A DNA stretch of 64,000 nt from Corynebacterium glaucum (GCF_030408855.1 NZ_CP047358.1:1550001-1614000); one strand, 5' to 3'; shown: positions 37,455 through 46,340, counted from the first letter of the stretch. The notes: a model not told the origin generated them from the sequence alone. A program made the numbers and translations.

Positions 37455-38435
37455 TTACGCCTGGGTCGCGGACTCGGTGCCAGAGATCTGGATGCCTTCG
37501 TCAACCTTGCCAGTCTCGTTGGCCGGAGCGGCTGCTGCCTGCTCTGTGGCACGGACGGCAGCCGGCTGCTCAACCTCTTCAACAACCTGCGGTGCGGTTG
37601 CTTCTGCAGCGGCAGCGGCAGCACCGGCATCAGCTGCGGAAACCTCGTCGGAAGCTGCTGCCTCTGCTGCGGCCAGGGATGCCTCGGCCTGGATCTTGGC
37701 GTCGGTATCGCCTGCAGCCTCGCGAGCCTTCGCCAGCTGGCGCTCCTCGCGCTGCTGCTTGCCCTCGTTGACAGCCTCGCCCACAATGTGGGTGAGCAGC
37801 TTCACGGAGCGAATTGCGTCATCGTTGCCCGGGATCGGGTAATCGACAACATCCGGGTCACAGTTGGTGTCCAGCACAGCAACAACCGGGATGCGCAGCT
37901 TTTGCGCCTCGGAGACAGCGATGTGCTCCTTGTTGGTGTCCACGATCCACAGCGCGGACGGCGCCTTGGTCATGTCGGAGATGCCGCCCAGCACGCGCTC
38001 GAGCTTGATGCGCTCGCGGTTGAGCATGAGCACTTCCTTCTTACCGCGGCCTGCGTAGCCTTCCTCGGCTGCATCCATGGCCTGCAGTTCCTTCATGCGG
38101 GCGATGCGCTTGGACACGGTCTGGAAGTTGGTGAGCATGCCACCGAGCCAACGGTGGGTCACGTACGGCATGCCGACGCGCTCAGCTTCTTCCTGGATCG
38201 GCTCCTGGGCCTGCTTCTTAGTACCGACGAACAGGATGGTGCCGCCGTGTGCGACAGTCTCCTTGACAAACTCGTACGCCTCGTCGATGTAGGTCAGCGT
38301 CTGCTGCAGGTCGATGATGTAGATGCCGTTGCGGTCGGTGAAGATGAAGCGACGCATCTTCGGGTTCCAGCGACGCGTCTGGTGGCCAAAGTGGACACCC
38401 GCGTCGAGGAGTTCGCGCATGGTTACAACTGCCAT
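37455..38435 (-). CDS. rpsB: 30S ribosomal protein S2
   Basis: 326-aa S2. The core (about residues 1-235) is standard: [62 protein letters not shown]-terminal extension of about 90 residues is Ala/Glu-rich ([25 protein letters not shown]...) and presumably flexible. ATG 38433-38435 follows AAGGAGA. Its leader contains a short hairpin, a candidate site for autoregulation. Confidence 0.97.
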   Translation of the reverse strand: MAVVTMRELLDAGVHFGHQTRRWNPKMRRFIFTDRNGIYIIDLQQTLTYIDEAYEFVKETVAHGGTILFVGTKKQAQEPIQEEAERVGMPYVTHRWLGGMLTNFQTVSKRIARMKELQAMDAAEEGYAGRGKKEVLMLNRERIKLERVLGGISDMTKAPSALWIVDTNKEHIAVSEAQKLRIPVVAVLDTNCDPDVVDYPIPGNDDAIRSVKLLTHIVGEAVNEGKQQREERQLAKAREAAGDTDAKIQAEASLAAAEAAASDEVSAADAGAAAAAAEATAPQVVEEVEQPAAVRATEQAAAAPANETGKVDEGIQISGTESATQA

Positions 38436-38484
38436 GGGAATGATCTCCTTCGGAGAAAAATCGTTCGGTTTTTCTGGTCTTGCT

Positions 38485-38505
38485 GCGCGGGTTTTTATCC
38501 CGCGC
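38485..38505 (-). promoter_or_regulatory. rpsB leader hairpin
   Basis: GCGCGGG and CCCGCGC form a 7-bp stem around TTTTTAT (plus-strand reading), about 50-70 nt upstream of the rpsB ATG. In the transcript it is followed by A/U-rich sequence and then the ribosome binding site. It could be an S2-responsive leader element or a weak attenuator; not testable by eye. Confidence 0.4.
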
Positions 38506-38645
38506 CCTAGCACCGGGCCACCTCGGCACCCGTATCGCAGGGACCGTTGCTGAGCTGGCATTATCGGCGCGCGTAGTCAGTCTTTCCAGACTGCGGGCAT
38601 TACTCTACCCACCACCTGAGAGAAAACCTAATTGAACTGCGAGAT

Positions 38646-38682
38646 TGTGGATAACTCGCCCGCCGTTTCGCAGTTATCCACA
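38646..38682. promoter_or_regulatory. Inverted pair of perfect DnaA boxes
   Basis: TGTGGATAACT (38646-38656) and AGTTATCCACA (38672-38682) are exact inverted copies separated by 15 bp, and each contains a perfect TTATCCACA DnaA 9-mer. A second overlapping inverted repeat, AACTGCGA (38635-38642) / TCGCAGTT (38668-38675), interlocks with it. The site is in the 300-bp gap between divergent rpsB and the M23 gene. It may bind DnaA as a transcription regulator or titration site. Confidence 0.65.
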
Positions 38683-38735
38683 GGAGGGCAGTCGTCGCGC
38701 TTGGCAGGGCCCAAAGTTTGCGGTTTGCTCGCTTC

Positions 38736-39293
38736 ATGGGCATTCGCTTGACGACGGTCTTCTGCACCGCCATCATCCTCTTCTTCACCCCCGCAACCGC
38801 ACTCGCTTGGGTTGACCCAACCACCGGGATGCCTCACCCGACCCACGTCACCCGCCGTGCTGAAATCCCGGAGAAGAATTGGCTTCCCGGCCACCGCGGC
38901 GTAGACCTGGCCGCACGCCCCGGCGCGGCTGTAGTGGCAGCGGGCAGTGGAGCCGTGGCGTTTGTCGGTGTCGTGGCTGGGACCCCGGTGGTTTCGATCG
39001 ATCACCCGCCTTCGGACGCCCACCCCGAAGGCCTTCGCACCACTTACCAACCCGTGCACAGTTCACTAACGGTCGGCGACTCCGTTGAAGAGGGTCAAGT
39101 GATCGGCACCCTCGCGCGCCCCGTCCCTGCCCACTCAGGTGAACACGACGGCCTGCACTGGGGAGTCCGCACCGGTCCCGACGCTTACATCGACCCGTTG
39201 ACGCTGCTCGACGCCCCTCGTATCCGCCTCAAACCAGCCACGCAGGGCGACCGACCTACGCGCGCGGATGCGCTTGGTCGTACACCTTCTTGA
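38736..39293 (+). CDS. Secreted M23-family peptidase
   Basis: 185-aa protein with a signal peptide (MGIRLTTVFCTAIILFF, cleavage near ATALA) and a LytM-type peptidase domain. Zinc-ligand motifs are HRGVD (HxxxD) and LHWGV. The first His of the usual HxH is Gly here, a position that also varies in related actinobacterial proteins. Likely a cell-wall endopeptidase or a non-catalytic activator. The frame extends six codons upstream to an ATG at 38718. The 3' end overlaps convergent xerC by 38 bp. Confidence 0.8.
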   Translation: MGIRLTTVFCTAIILFFTPATALAWVDPTTGMPHPTHVTRRAEIPEKNWLPGHRGVDLAARPGAAVVAAGSGAVAFVGVVAGTPVVSIDHPPSDAHPEGLRTTYQPVHSSLTVGDSVEEGQVIGTLARPVPAHSGEHDGLHWGVRTGPDAYIDPLTLLDAPRIRLKPATQGDRPTRADALGRTPS

Positions 39294-40158
39294 GGCGCTG
39301 CGCCGACACGTGCGTGTAGATCTGCGTGGTCTGCAGACTCGAATGCCCGAGCAGTTCCTGCACCACGCGAAGATCAGCCCCGCCCTCGAGCAGGTGCGTC
39401 GCAGCGGAATGGCGCATGGAGTGCGGCGTCACGTCGGCCGCACCCGCGCGCTGCGCAGCACGCTCCACTACCCTGCGCACCTGACGAGGGTCGATCCGCT
39501 TACCCCGACTGCCCACAAAGAGCGCGACTTCACCCTCTTCGGCGAGCTCCGGGCGCCCGCCATCGAGCCACGCTTTGACCGCGCGCTCCGCCGGTGCACC
39601 GAACGGCACCACGCGTTGCTTGTTGCCTTTGCCGGTAACCTTCGCGAGATTGCGCCCGAAGTCAACGTCGCCAACCTCAAGCCCGGTGAGTTCGCCCACG
39701 CGCATGCCCGTGGCGTACAGCAGCTCGAGCATGGCGCGGTCGCGCAGCGACTCCGGCCCTGACGCACGCTCTTCTTCCGTAGCCTCCCCGGACACCATCG
39801 TTTCTGCCGTCTCGGGGCGAACCACAGTTGGCAGCGGTCGGTTGATTTTCGGCGTCACCAGGCGCGCGGCAACATCAGCCTCGATGTAGCCCTGGTGATA
39901 CGCCCACGTAGAGAACGCCCGCACCGACGCAGTGCGACGCGCCAGCGTCGAACGAGCCTTGCCTTGCGCAACTGCATCCGCAAGCCACAAGCGCAGGTTC
40001 TCCAGCGTGAAGTCAGCAAACTTATCGATGACTCCCGTAAGCAGCGCGAGGTCGGATTGATAGGCGCGCACAGTGTTTTCGGAACGACCAAGCACCAGGC
40101 GGGCATGTTCGGCAAAGTCCTCCACCGCCGCCTGGATTTGGCTGCTTCCTTCACTCAC
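39256..40158 (-). CDS. xerC: Tyrosine recombinase XerC
   Basis: 300-aa site-specific recombinase that with XerD resolves chromosome dimers at dif. The N-terminal SAM-like domain is residues 5-95. Catalytic residues are readable in YATGMRVGELTGL (Arg), GKGNKQRVVPFG (Lys region), HSMRHSAATHLLEGG (His, Arg), LGHSSLQTTQIYTHV (His, Tyr). The xerC, dprA, comM, yraN order is the usual actinobacterial one, which favours XerC rather than a phage integrase. Confidence 0.93.
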   Translation of the reverse strand: MSEGSSQIQAAVEDFAEHARLVLGRSENTVRAYQSDLALLTGVIDKFADFTLENLRLWLADAVAQGKARSTLARRTASVRAFSTWAYHQGYIEADVAARLVTPKINRPLPTVVRPETAETMVSGEATEEERASGPESLRDRAMLELLYATGMRVGELTGLEVGDVDFGRNLAKVTGKGNKQRVVPFGAPAERAVKAWLDGGRPELAEEGEVALFVGSRGKRIDPRQVRRVVERAAQRAGAADVTPHSMRHSAATHLLEGGADLRVVQELLGHSSLQTTQIYTHVSAQRLKKVYDQAHPRA

Positions 40159-40169
40159 GCCACAGGAGT

Positions 40170-41339
40170 TTACTCCAGCGACTCGTCGCCAAGCGGCACC
40201 CTGCGCCAGAGCCGCTTGTCTCGCGCAACCAGCTTGCGCTGCTCCAGTTCAAGCAGCAGGTGAACGGTAATCCCCACAGCCATCCCTGCTGCAGCAGCAA
40301 CGGTTTCCGCGTCGGACGCTCCTCGGCCGACGGGCGGCAGTGAGTCGTAGACGCGCAACTCGTTGTAGGACAGCTGCTGGAGCGGGCTAGGTTCGTGTTT
40401 GAATTCCAAGGCCATCTGCGCGTCGACCTCGCCGACGGGGCTCAGCAATTCGTGGATCTGATCAGCATTGAGCACCATCTGCGCTTCTTTGTTGTAGATC
40501 AGCAGGTTCGTGCCCAACGAGCCCTGGCTCATGATGGAGCCTGGCACTGACATGCACACACGGTTGAACGTCCTAGCCCACTTCATCGTGTTCAACGCCC
40601 CCGAGCGGTACGCCGCCTCGATGACCACGCTGCCTCGTGACAGCGCGGCAATGAGGCGGTTACGGGTGAGAAAACGATGTCGGTCAGGAGTCGTTCCGGG
40701 AGGGTATTCCGAAATGATTGCCCCACCCTGTTTGGCGACTCTGTTAAAGAGCCGCTCGTTCTGCTTCGGATACGTCACTCCCGGCCCGCACGCCGTAACC
40801 ACTACAGAAGGCGTACCCGCCGCCAGTGCCGTGTCATGAGCCACGGTGTCGATGCCTAACGCCCCGCCCGAGACAATCGTGTAGCGATGCTTGGCCAGCC
40901 CGCCAACGAGATCCGCGGTGGCTTGATGCCCATATACAGACGCGTTGCGGGTACCCACAATCCCCACCGCCGCATCAAATAAGCTCGGCAGATTTTGGTT
41001 GCCGCGCACCCACAACACGTGGGGCTCGCAACCACGTTCAAGCTCGCCTGAATCGGCTGCACTGAAACTGCGCTGAATTGCCTCAATCGGCCAATTCGGG
41101 TGCTCAGGCGTGAGCAGGTGGTACCCCAGCTCCGCCGCCTCGCGCAGATCGTCCTCCGCTCGTTCAATTTCGAAGCGCCTCTCGGTGGGACCTAACAAGC
41201 CACCGATCCATGTCTCCCTTTGCCGCACGCCACGGGCGATCTCGTCCGCGTCGTGCCCGACGCGCAGCAACGCTTGCAGATGCGGTGAGGGCCCCTCCAC
41301 GACCCGGCTCAAGTACGCCCACGACTCAAGCGAACTCAT
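40170..41339 (-). CDS. dprA: DNA-processing protein DprA
   Basis: 389-aa DprA/Smf, which loads RecA on incoming single-stranded DNA in transformation; in corynebacteria a natural role is unproven. The Rossmann-like core has IVGTRNASVYGHQ, VSGGALGIDTVAH and SEYPPGTTPDRHRFLTRNRLIAALS. A C-terminal winged-helix-like domain (AETVAAAAGMAVGITVHLLLELEQRKLV) follows. It overlaps comM by 4 nt (ATGA), so the two are translationally coupled. Confidence 0.93.
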   Translation of the reverse strand: MSSLESWAYLSRVVEGPSPHLQALLRVGHDADEIARGVRQRETWIGGLLGPTERRFEIERAEDDLREAAELGYHLLTPEHPNWPIEAIQRSFSAADSGELERGCEPHVLWVRGNQNLPSLFDAAVGIVGTRNASVYGHQATADLVGGLAKHRYTIVSGGALGIDTVAHDTALAAGTPSVVVTACGPGVTYPKQNERLFNRVAKQGGAIISEYPPGTTPDRHRFLTRNRLIAALSRGSVVIEAAYRSGALNTMKWARTFNRVCMSVPGSIMSQGSLGTNLLIYNKEAQMVLNADQIHELLSPVGEVDAQMALEFKHEPSPLQQLSYNELRVYDSLPPVGRGASDAETVAAAAGMAVGITVHLLLELEQRKLVARDKRLWRRVPLGDESLE

Positions 41340-42889
41340 GCGCTCACCACCTGCATTAACCCGCCGCGCAGCGCAATTGCCTTATCCACGTGGTCGATAT
41401 GCGGGATGTCCTCGCCAGCTAGATCAGCGATTGTCCAGGCCAGCTTTAACGTTCGGTCGACGCCTCGTTGAGTTAGTTCGCGGCGATACAGCATGCGTTG
41501 CAGGGTCACCATGGACTCCTCATCGGCGGTGAAATCTCGTCGGATGAGGGTGGACGGCACGCGTGCATTCACTGAAACCTCAAGGCCCGCCTGCTGCCAG
41601 CGCCACGCCGCCCGTTCACGGGCTTGGGCTACCCGCTGCGCGATCTCGGCGGAACTTTCCGCCCCCTCCGGGCTGACGATCGCCGACTGGGATGAGGTGA
41701 GCAAGAAAATGTCCAACCGATCACGCAGCGGTCCCGAAATGTTCGCCAAGTGATTCGACCGGGCAGTTGGGTGGCAACGGCACTCCGCTGCTTCCTTACC
41801 GCACGGGCACGGGTTCGCGGCGAGGATGAGCTGGAAATCCGCCGGGAACATGTGCTCGCGGTGGTGACGGCGGATCACCACACGGCCGGTTTCAATCGGG
41901 ATGCGCAGCGCGTCCAACACCCCCGCGTTTATCTCAGAGGCCTCGTCGAGAAACAGCACACCGTTATGCGCTTGGCTCACCGCGCCCGGCTGCGGGGTGC
42001 CAGCACCGCCGCCAATGAGCTCAACCTTCGTCAGCGACGGGTGCGGCGCGATAAACGGCCGTCGCACCACGATCTCCCCACGGGAGATCCCCGACGCGGA
42101 GTGCAACGCGGTCGTCGTGATCTGTTCGTCTACACCCAGCGGCGGAAGGATCGTCGGCAAGCGTTCAGCGAGCATCGATTTCCCCGACCCGGGTGGTCCC
42201 ACCATGAGCATGTGGTGCCCGCCCGCAGCCGCGACCTCCATCGCTTCTCGCTCGAACAGTTGACCCGCAACGTCAGCGAAGTCTGGTCCACCGTCAACCG
42301 AGAACGGCGCCTGCGCAGCGGACGCGGTTTCGAGTTCAACCTCCCCGAGCAACCACCGCCACACCTGCGGAAGCGAGTCCCCCACCAAGATGTGGCCGTG
42401 ATTGAGCAACGCCGCCTCCTGCGCATTCGCCCGCGGCACGACAACCGTGTCGATCGCGCGTCCACCCGCAGTGTCCCCGGTTCCATCCTCGCCCAGTTGC
42501 TGCAACTTCAGCAGCATTGGCAGGACGCCTTCGACGCGTCGCAATGAGCCATCTAGCGCGAGCTCGCCCATGATCATGGTGCGCTGAAGCCGCGCTTGCG
42601 CCCGCGGATCCAAACTCCCGAGCACACTCAAGGCGATCGGAAGGTCAAAGTGCGACCCACCCTTGCGCAGGTGCGCAGGCGAGAGCGACACCATGATCTT
42701 CGTGCGCGGCCAGGGCAGCGCGGCGTTGGCTACGGCGGTGCGGATGCGCTCACGTGACTCCTTGACCGCGGCATCGCCCAAGCCCACCATGTACATCCCG
42801 GGAAGCCCCGGACCGACGTTGGCCTCTACGGTGACCATGTGCGCGGCCACCCCTTCGACAGTGGCGCTCCACGTGCTAGCAAGCGCCAT
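41336..42889 (-). CDS. comM: ComM/YifB-family AAA+ helicase (Mg-chelatase-like)
   Basis: 517-aa protein with an N-terminal LonC-like domain (LASTWSATVEGVAAHMVTVEANVGPGLPGMYMVGL), Walker A GPPGSGKSMLAERL, Walker B VLFLDEASEI, and a Mg-chelatase C-terminal domain with a CPCGKEAAECRC-like zinc site. In other bacteria ComM is a hexameric helicase that drives branch migration during recombination. The start is ATG 42887-42889 (MALAST), inside the 3' end of yraN (14-bp overlap). Confidence 0.92.
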   Translation of the reverse strand: MALASTWSATVEGVAAHMVTVEANVGPGLPGMYMVGLGDAAVKESRERIRTAVANAALPWPRTKIMVSLSPAHLRKGGSHFDLPIALSVLGSLDPRAQARLQRTMIMGELALDGSLRRVEGVLPMLLKLQQLGEDGTGDTAGGRAIDTVVVPRANAQEAALLNHGHILVGDSLPQVWRWLLGEVELETASAAQAPFSVDGGPDFADVAGQLFEREAMEVAAAGGHHMLMVGPPGSGKSMLAERLPTILPPLGVDEQITTTALHSASGISRGEIVVRRPFIAPHPSLTKVELIGGGAGTPQPGAVSQAHNGVLFLDEASEINAGVLDALRIPIETGRVVIRRHHREHMFPADFQLILAANPCPCGKEAAECRCHPTARSNHLANISGPLRDRLDIFLLTSSQSAIVSPEGAESSAEIAQRVAQARERAAWRWQQAGLEVSVNARVPSTLIRRDFTADEESMVTLQRMLYRRELTQRGVDRTLKLAWTIADLAGEDIPHIDHVDKAIALRGGLMQVVSA

Positions 42890-43364
42890 CGTCGACCCCT
42901 TCGTAGCGCCGCGCGGTGAAAGCCGCCCCATCGAAGCGGACATCCACCACGTCGAAACGCACCGGCCTCGGACCTGCCTCCGGGTGGCGCGACAGCCACT
43001 CCGCGGCGCACCGTCGCATGGTTGCAAGCTTCTTCGCGGTCACCGCCTCCGCTCCGCCGTACTCGCCGCTTCTGCGGGTCTTCACCTCAATAAACACCAC
43101 GGTGCCGTCCGGGTCCAGCATGATCGCGTCGAGCTCACCGGCTCGGCACCGCACCCGCGCGCCGAACAGCCGGCACCCCATTTCCTCGTACCAGCGCACC
43201 GCAGCGGCTTCGCCTGCCTTGCCCAGCGCGTATTGGTCGGCGATCGGGCTATCTGGATGGCCTGGCGGCTGGCCGGTGTTGCCGCGGGTGGTGGTGGATG
43301 GCATCTGCTGTGTGGTCACAGCGATTCCCCCTTCGTCAGTTCTTTGTGAGTACGTTCCACTCAC
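42876..43364 (-). CDS. yraN: YraN family (UPF0102) nuclease-like protein
   Basis: 162-aa protein with the UPF0102 signature LGKAGEAAAVRWYEEMGCRLF, GELDAIMLDPDGTVVFIEVKTRRS, a Holliday-junction-resolvase-like fold. The Glu-Asp-(ExK) arrangement of PD-(D/E)XK nucleases is present. The N-terminal 45 residues are a polar extension; a GTG 15 codons in is another possible start. Always adjacent to comM and dprA in actinobacteria, suggesting a shared DNA-recombination role. Confidence 0.87.
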   Translation of the reverse strand: MSGTYSQRTDEGGIAVTTQQMPSTTTRGNTGQPPGHPDSPIADQYALGKAGEAAAVRWYEEMGCRLFGARVRCRAGELDAIMLDPDGTVVFIEVKTRRSGEYGGAEAVTAKKLATMRRCAAEWLSRHPEAGPRPVRFDVVDVRFDGAAFTARRYEGVDDGAC

Positions 43365-43437
43365 TTAGACCGACGTTTGACTCACTCGGTTCCGCAACAA
43401 CCGAAATTCGCTCAGGAGGCTATCCGCCCTAAAGCTC

Positions 43438-43893
43438 TTAGCCGATAATTGGCGGCGCGAGGGCTTCCTCGTTTCCTGCCTCGGCAACCGCGCGAAGTGC
43501 GCGCTCGAGAACCTGCAGATCCTCAACCGTCTCTACTGACACGACCTTTCCCCATTTGAGCGTCATGAACTGAAAGACGGTGTTTTCGTACCTCTCGCCA
43601 TCCGGCAGAGGCCCGCTGACCTGTGCCCGCACAGCGATGCGGGTGTTCCAGGGTCCGCCGCTGACCAGGACGTCACGAACGTCGAACTTCGCACCGGGAA
43701 GGAGACGGAACACGCGCTCCCACCAGCGATGCATCGCCTCCTTGGAGGTTCGTCGACCGCCGAGGGCGTGTTCACCATGGAAGATGTACTCGAACGGTGT
43801 TCCGAGCCCATCCACCATTGGCTGATAATTGCCAGCATTGATCTGGTCGAAGATGCTTCGCACCTTGTTCCGCACGATCATCGCGTAGACCAT
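43438..43893 (-). CDS. NTF2-like/SnoaL-fold protein
   Basis: 151-aa protein with the pattern of the NTF2-like cone fold: an N-terminal helix (IVRNKVRSIFDQINAGNYQPMVDGL), a middle segment with WWERVFRLLPGAKFDVRDVLVSGGPWN, and the beta strand VFQFMTLKWGKVVSVETVEDLQ. Such proteins are isomerases, hydrolases or binding proteins; nothing fixes the substrate. It interrupts the usual yraN-DUF2469-rnhB order, so it may be an acquired gene. Likely ribosome binding site GAAGGGGG. Confidence 0.65.
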   Translation of the reverse strand: MVYAMIVRNKVRSIFDQINAGNYQPMVDGLGTPFEYIFHGEHALGGRRTSKEAMHRWWERVFRLLPGAKFDVRDVLVSGGPWNTRIAVRAQVSGPLPDGERYENTVFQFMTLKWGKVVSVETVEDLQVLERALRAVAEAGNEEALAPPIIG

Positions 43894-43978
43894 GTTTCTC
43901 GTGCCCCCTTCAAACAGCCACTGTAGGTTGTCGGCGGTGGTGAGGCCCTATCCTAGCGACGCCATGAAGTAAGAGGAG

Positions 43979-44290
43979 CTACGCGCGATCCGGGAACGTC
44001 AGATCGGGCTTGTCCAACTCCTCGATGTTGACGTCCTTGTAGGTGATCACGCGAACGTAGCGCACAAAGCGCACTGCGCGGTACATGTCCCACACCCAAC
44101 AGTCGGACATGCGCACTTCGTAGTACACATCCTTGCCCTCGGTGTGGGGGATGAGCTCGACAGCATTCGCCAGGTAGAAGCGCCGGTCAGTCTCCACTAC
44201 GTAAGAAAACTGGCTGGCCACGTCGCGGTATTCGCGGTAAAGAGACAGCTCTACTTCGGCTTCGTAGTTATCCAGCTCTTCAGCGCTCAT
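43979..44290 (-). CDS. DUF2469 protein
   Basis: 103-aa acidic protein starting MSAEELDNYEAEVELSLYREYRDVASQFSYVVETDRRFYLAN, the conserved N-terminus of DUF2469, an actinobacterial family always encoded next to rnhB. It ends with the VRFVRYVRVITYKDVNIEELDKPDL signature. ATGA overlap with rnhB at 44287-44290. Function unknown. Confidence 0.9.
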   Translation of the reverse strand: MSAEELDNYEAEVELSLYREYRDVASQFSYVVETDRRFYLANAVELIPHTEGKDVYYEVRMSDCWVWDMYRAVRFVRYVRVITYKDVNIEELDKPDLTFPDRA

Positions 44291-44934
44291 CTGGCAATCG
44301 ACCCTTCGTAAACCTCGTTGGCTTCACGGATGTTTGCATAACTATAACGGTGCTGCACGCTCGCGCCGTGGCGGCGCACCGCGTCCAAATGCGCACGTGT
44401 GGAGTAGCCTTTGTGCGCCTCTAAACCGTACTGCGGAAACTCCTCAGCCATCGCGGTAATCAGGCGGTCGCGGCTCACCTTCGCCAGCACACTCGCCGCA
44501 GCAATGCAGCGCGCGGTGTAATCGCCGCCCACAATCGGCAGTTGGGGCATCGGCAGGCCAGGAATCCTAAACGCATCCATGAGCACATAGCTTGGCGACG
44601 GCTCGAGCAACGCCACTGCCCGCCTCGCACCGTCCAGATTGGCAGCCTGGATCCCACGCCGGTCGATCTCCGCTGCGGGGATATGCACGATGGCGAAAGA
44701 GGTGGACGTTGTCACGATAGCGTCGTAAAGTAACTCCCTCTTGCCAGCCGTGAGCTGCTTTGAATCGGTGAGCTCCTCGAGCTCTTTGACCGGGCGAGGC
44801 GGCAAGATGCACGCGGCGACGGTCATGGGGCCGAAGCACGCGCCGCGACCGGCTTCGTCGACACCAGCGACCGGGCCTAAGCCTGCCTTGTCCAGCGCGA
44901 CTTCGTACGTGCGCAGCTGTTTGAGGCGGCGCAC
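44287..44934 (-). CDS. rnhB: Ribonuclease HII
   Basis: 215-aa RNase HII that removes ribonucleotides from DNA duplexes. Active-site motifs are VAGVDEAGRGACFGPM, TDSKQLTAGKRELLYDAI, and CIAAASVLAKVSRDRL. The longer frame upstream overlaps lepB and is spurious; GTG 44932-44934 (VRRLKQLRTYE) starts 4 bp after the lepB stop and fits the family length. Confidence 0.94.
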   Translation of the reverse strand: MRRLKQLRTYEVALDKAGLGPVAGVDEAGRGACFGPMTVAACILPPRPVKELEELTDSKQLTAGKRELLYDAIVTTSTSFAIVHIPAAEIDRRGIQAANLDGARRAVALLEPSPSYVLMDAFRIPGLPMPQLPIVGGDYTARCIAAASVLAKVSRDRLITAMAEEFPQYGLEAHKGYSTRAHLDAVRRHGASVQHRYSYANIREANEVYEGSIAR

Positions 44935-44938
44935 GGTG

Positions 44939-45724
44939 TTACTGCTGGATCTCCGGGTTGGCGACGCCGCCGATGCGGTCAAACGGGAAGACAATCGCCT
45001 GGACCTTGCCGCGCAGGTTCTCCTCCGGGATCGTGCCCTGGAACTCATCGCCTAAGTGGTAGCGAGAATCCATGGAGTTGGTGCGGTTGTCGCCCATCAT
45101 GAAGTAGTGGCCCTCCGGCACCTCGACGGGGCCGAAGTACTTGCCGCCACAGGCTTCTGAACCAGTGGAATCGTCCACCTCGTAGGTCGGAGGCGTGAGG
45201 ATGTAAGACTGGTCGATCGGCTGGCCGTCCACCATCACCGCTGGGTCACCCTCCTGGCAGGAGACGGTCTGGCCGCCCTCCGCGACGATACGCTTCACCA
45301 GCGTGTTCTCATCCTTGGGCACCAGGCCGACCCAAGATCCGACCTCCTGGATCCCACGCACAAAGGTGTTGCTGGAGCGGTTGGTGGAAAAGCCGGTGTT
45401 CCACGAATCGGTGCCCGCGAACACCACCACGTCACCCGGCTCCGGGTCGGTGAAGTAGTAGCTCACCTTCTCCACGAAGATGCGGTCGCCGGTGCCGTTC
45501 GCACCGTGCAGCGTCGGCTCCATCGACGACGACGGAATGACGTAGAGCCTGCCAATGAACGTCTGCATGACAAACAGCAGCAGCAACGTCAGCAGCACCA
45601 CCGCCGGGATCTCGATGTACCACGGCGTTTCCTGGCGCTCCTCGGCTTGGCGCTCTTCGGCTTCGGGAGCCTCCTGCAGCACCTCTTGCGCCGGGGTGCC
45701 GGCAGGTTCGTTCGGGTTGGTCAC
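44939..45724 (-). CDS. lepB: Signal peptidase I
   Basis: 261-aa type I leader peptidase. It has a Glu-rich cytoplasmic N-terminus, one transmembrane helix (IEIPAVVLLTLLLLFVMQTFI), the nucleophile in PSSSMEPTL (Ser in the SM pair), the general base Lys in LVKRIVAEGG, and GDNRTNSMDSRYHL. GTG 45722-45724 (VTNPNEPAG) is the likely start: TACAGT lies 7 nt upstream, implying a leaderless transcript. rnhB follows 4 bp later, and DUF2469 overlaps rnhB. Confidence 0.95.
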   Translation of the reverse strand: MTNPNEPAGTPAQEVLQEAPEAEERQAEERQETPWYIEIPAVVLLTLLLLFVMQTFIGRLYVIPSSSMEPTLHGANGTGDRIFVEKVSYYFTDPEPGDVVVFAGTDSWNTGFSTNRSSNTFVRGIQEVGSWVGLVPKDENTLVKRIVAEGGQTVSCQEGDPAVMVDGQPIDQSYILTPPTYEVDDSTGSEACGGKYFGPVEVPEGHYFMMGDNRTNSMDSRYHLGDEFQGTIPEENLRGKVQAIVFPFDRIGGVANPEIQQ

Positions 45725-45826
45725 GCGCAACACTGTAGCACTGCACCCGCTTCAAACCGGTATCGGAGGAGAACCACTGCACCATTAGCCAACCTGCGGT
45801 TTTGAGCGCAAAACCAGGAATGCGAA

Positions 45827-45860
45827 ACGCCCCGGCTACCGGGTGTGGCAGTCGGGGCGT
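45827..45860. terminator. rplS terminator
   Basis: ACGCCCCG / CGGGGCGT stem with an 18-nt loop, lying 23 bp beyond the rplS stop. It is followed (plus strand) after 3 bp by the dispersed 11-mer CGTCGATAAGC. Confidence 0.75.
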
Positions 45861-45863
45861 AGA

Positions 45864-45874
45864 CGTCGATAAGC
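45864..45874 (+). repeat. Dispersed 11-mer CGTCGATAAGC, intergenic copy
   Basis: One of 17 copies of CGTCGA(T/C)AAGC found by eye. T form, plus strand: 10673, 12402, 15796, 17416, 28972, 31598, 33407, 45864, 48224. T form, minus strand (given as plus-strand position of GCTTATCGACG): 10374, 50391. C form, plus: 9405, 25448, 54007, 57629. C form, minus: 5928, 46390. This copy is the only T form outside a gene and lies between the rplS stop and its terminator. Confidence 0.85.
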
Positions 45875-45883
45875 GAAATGTGC

Positions 45884-46231
45884 TTAGCGGCGTTCCTTGA
45901 TGCGGGCAGCCTTGCCGCGCAGGTCGCGCATGTAGTACAGCTTCGCGCGGCGAACCTTACCCTTGCGAACAACCTCGATCTTCTCGATGTTCGGGGAGTG
46001 AACCGGGAAGGTACGCTCCACGCCGATACCGAAGGAGATCTTGCGAACGGTGAAGGTCTCGCGGATGCCGCCGCCCTGGCGGCGCACAACGAAACCGGTG
46101 AAGATCTGGGTACGGGTGACGTTGCCCTCGATCACCTTGACGTGCACGTCAAGGGTGTCGCCGGGGCGGAAGTCGGGGATGTCGTCGCGCAGCTGGCCTG
46201 CGTCGACAAGATCAATAACGCCGTTGGACAT
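45884..46231 (-). CDS. rplS: 50S ribosomal protein L19
   Basis: 115-aa L19 of normal length. Landmarks are [60 protein letters not shown] and the basic C-terminus [21 protein letters not shown]. It has its own terminator downstream. In the standard order it would follow trmD, but here tex and a dicarboxylate carrier separate it from trmD. Confidence 0.97.
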   Translation of the reverse strand: MSNGVIDLVDAGQLRDDIPDFRPGDTLDVHVKVIEGNVTRTQIFTGFVVRRQGGGIRETFTVRKISFGIGVERTFPVHSPNIEKIEVVRKGKVRRAKLYYMRDLRGKAARIKERR

Positions 46232-46340
46232 AACAGCATTCCTTTACTTTTACGGACAGAGGACCCGAGCGGCCTTGGATGAAAGGCTCGACTGGTTCGT
46301 ATCGTGTGCAATAACCTTTGGCATCTTACATTTGGCCCGC

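Noticed and set aside
39144..39170. Loss of a catalytic His in the M23 peptidase as proof of inactivity
   Set aside because: LHWGV lacks the first His of HxH, but as far as I recall related actinobacterial M23 proteins also vary there, so inactivation is not established.
41377..41392. A further DnaA-like box in comM
   Set aside because: The sequence TTATCCACG differs from the consensus at the last base, lies within coding sequence and has no partner.
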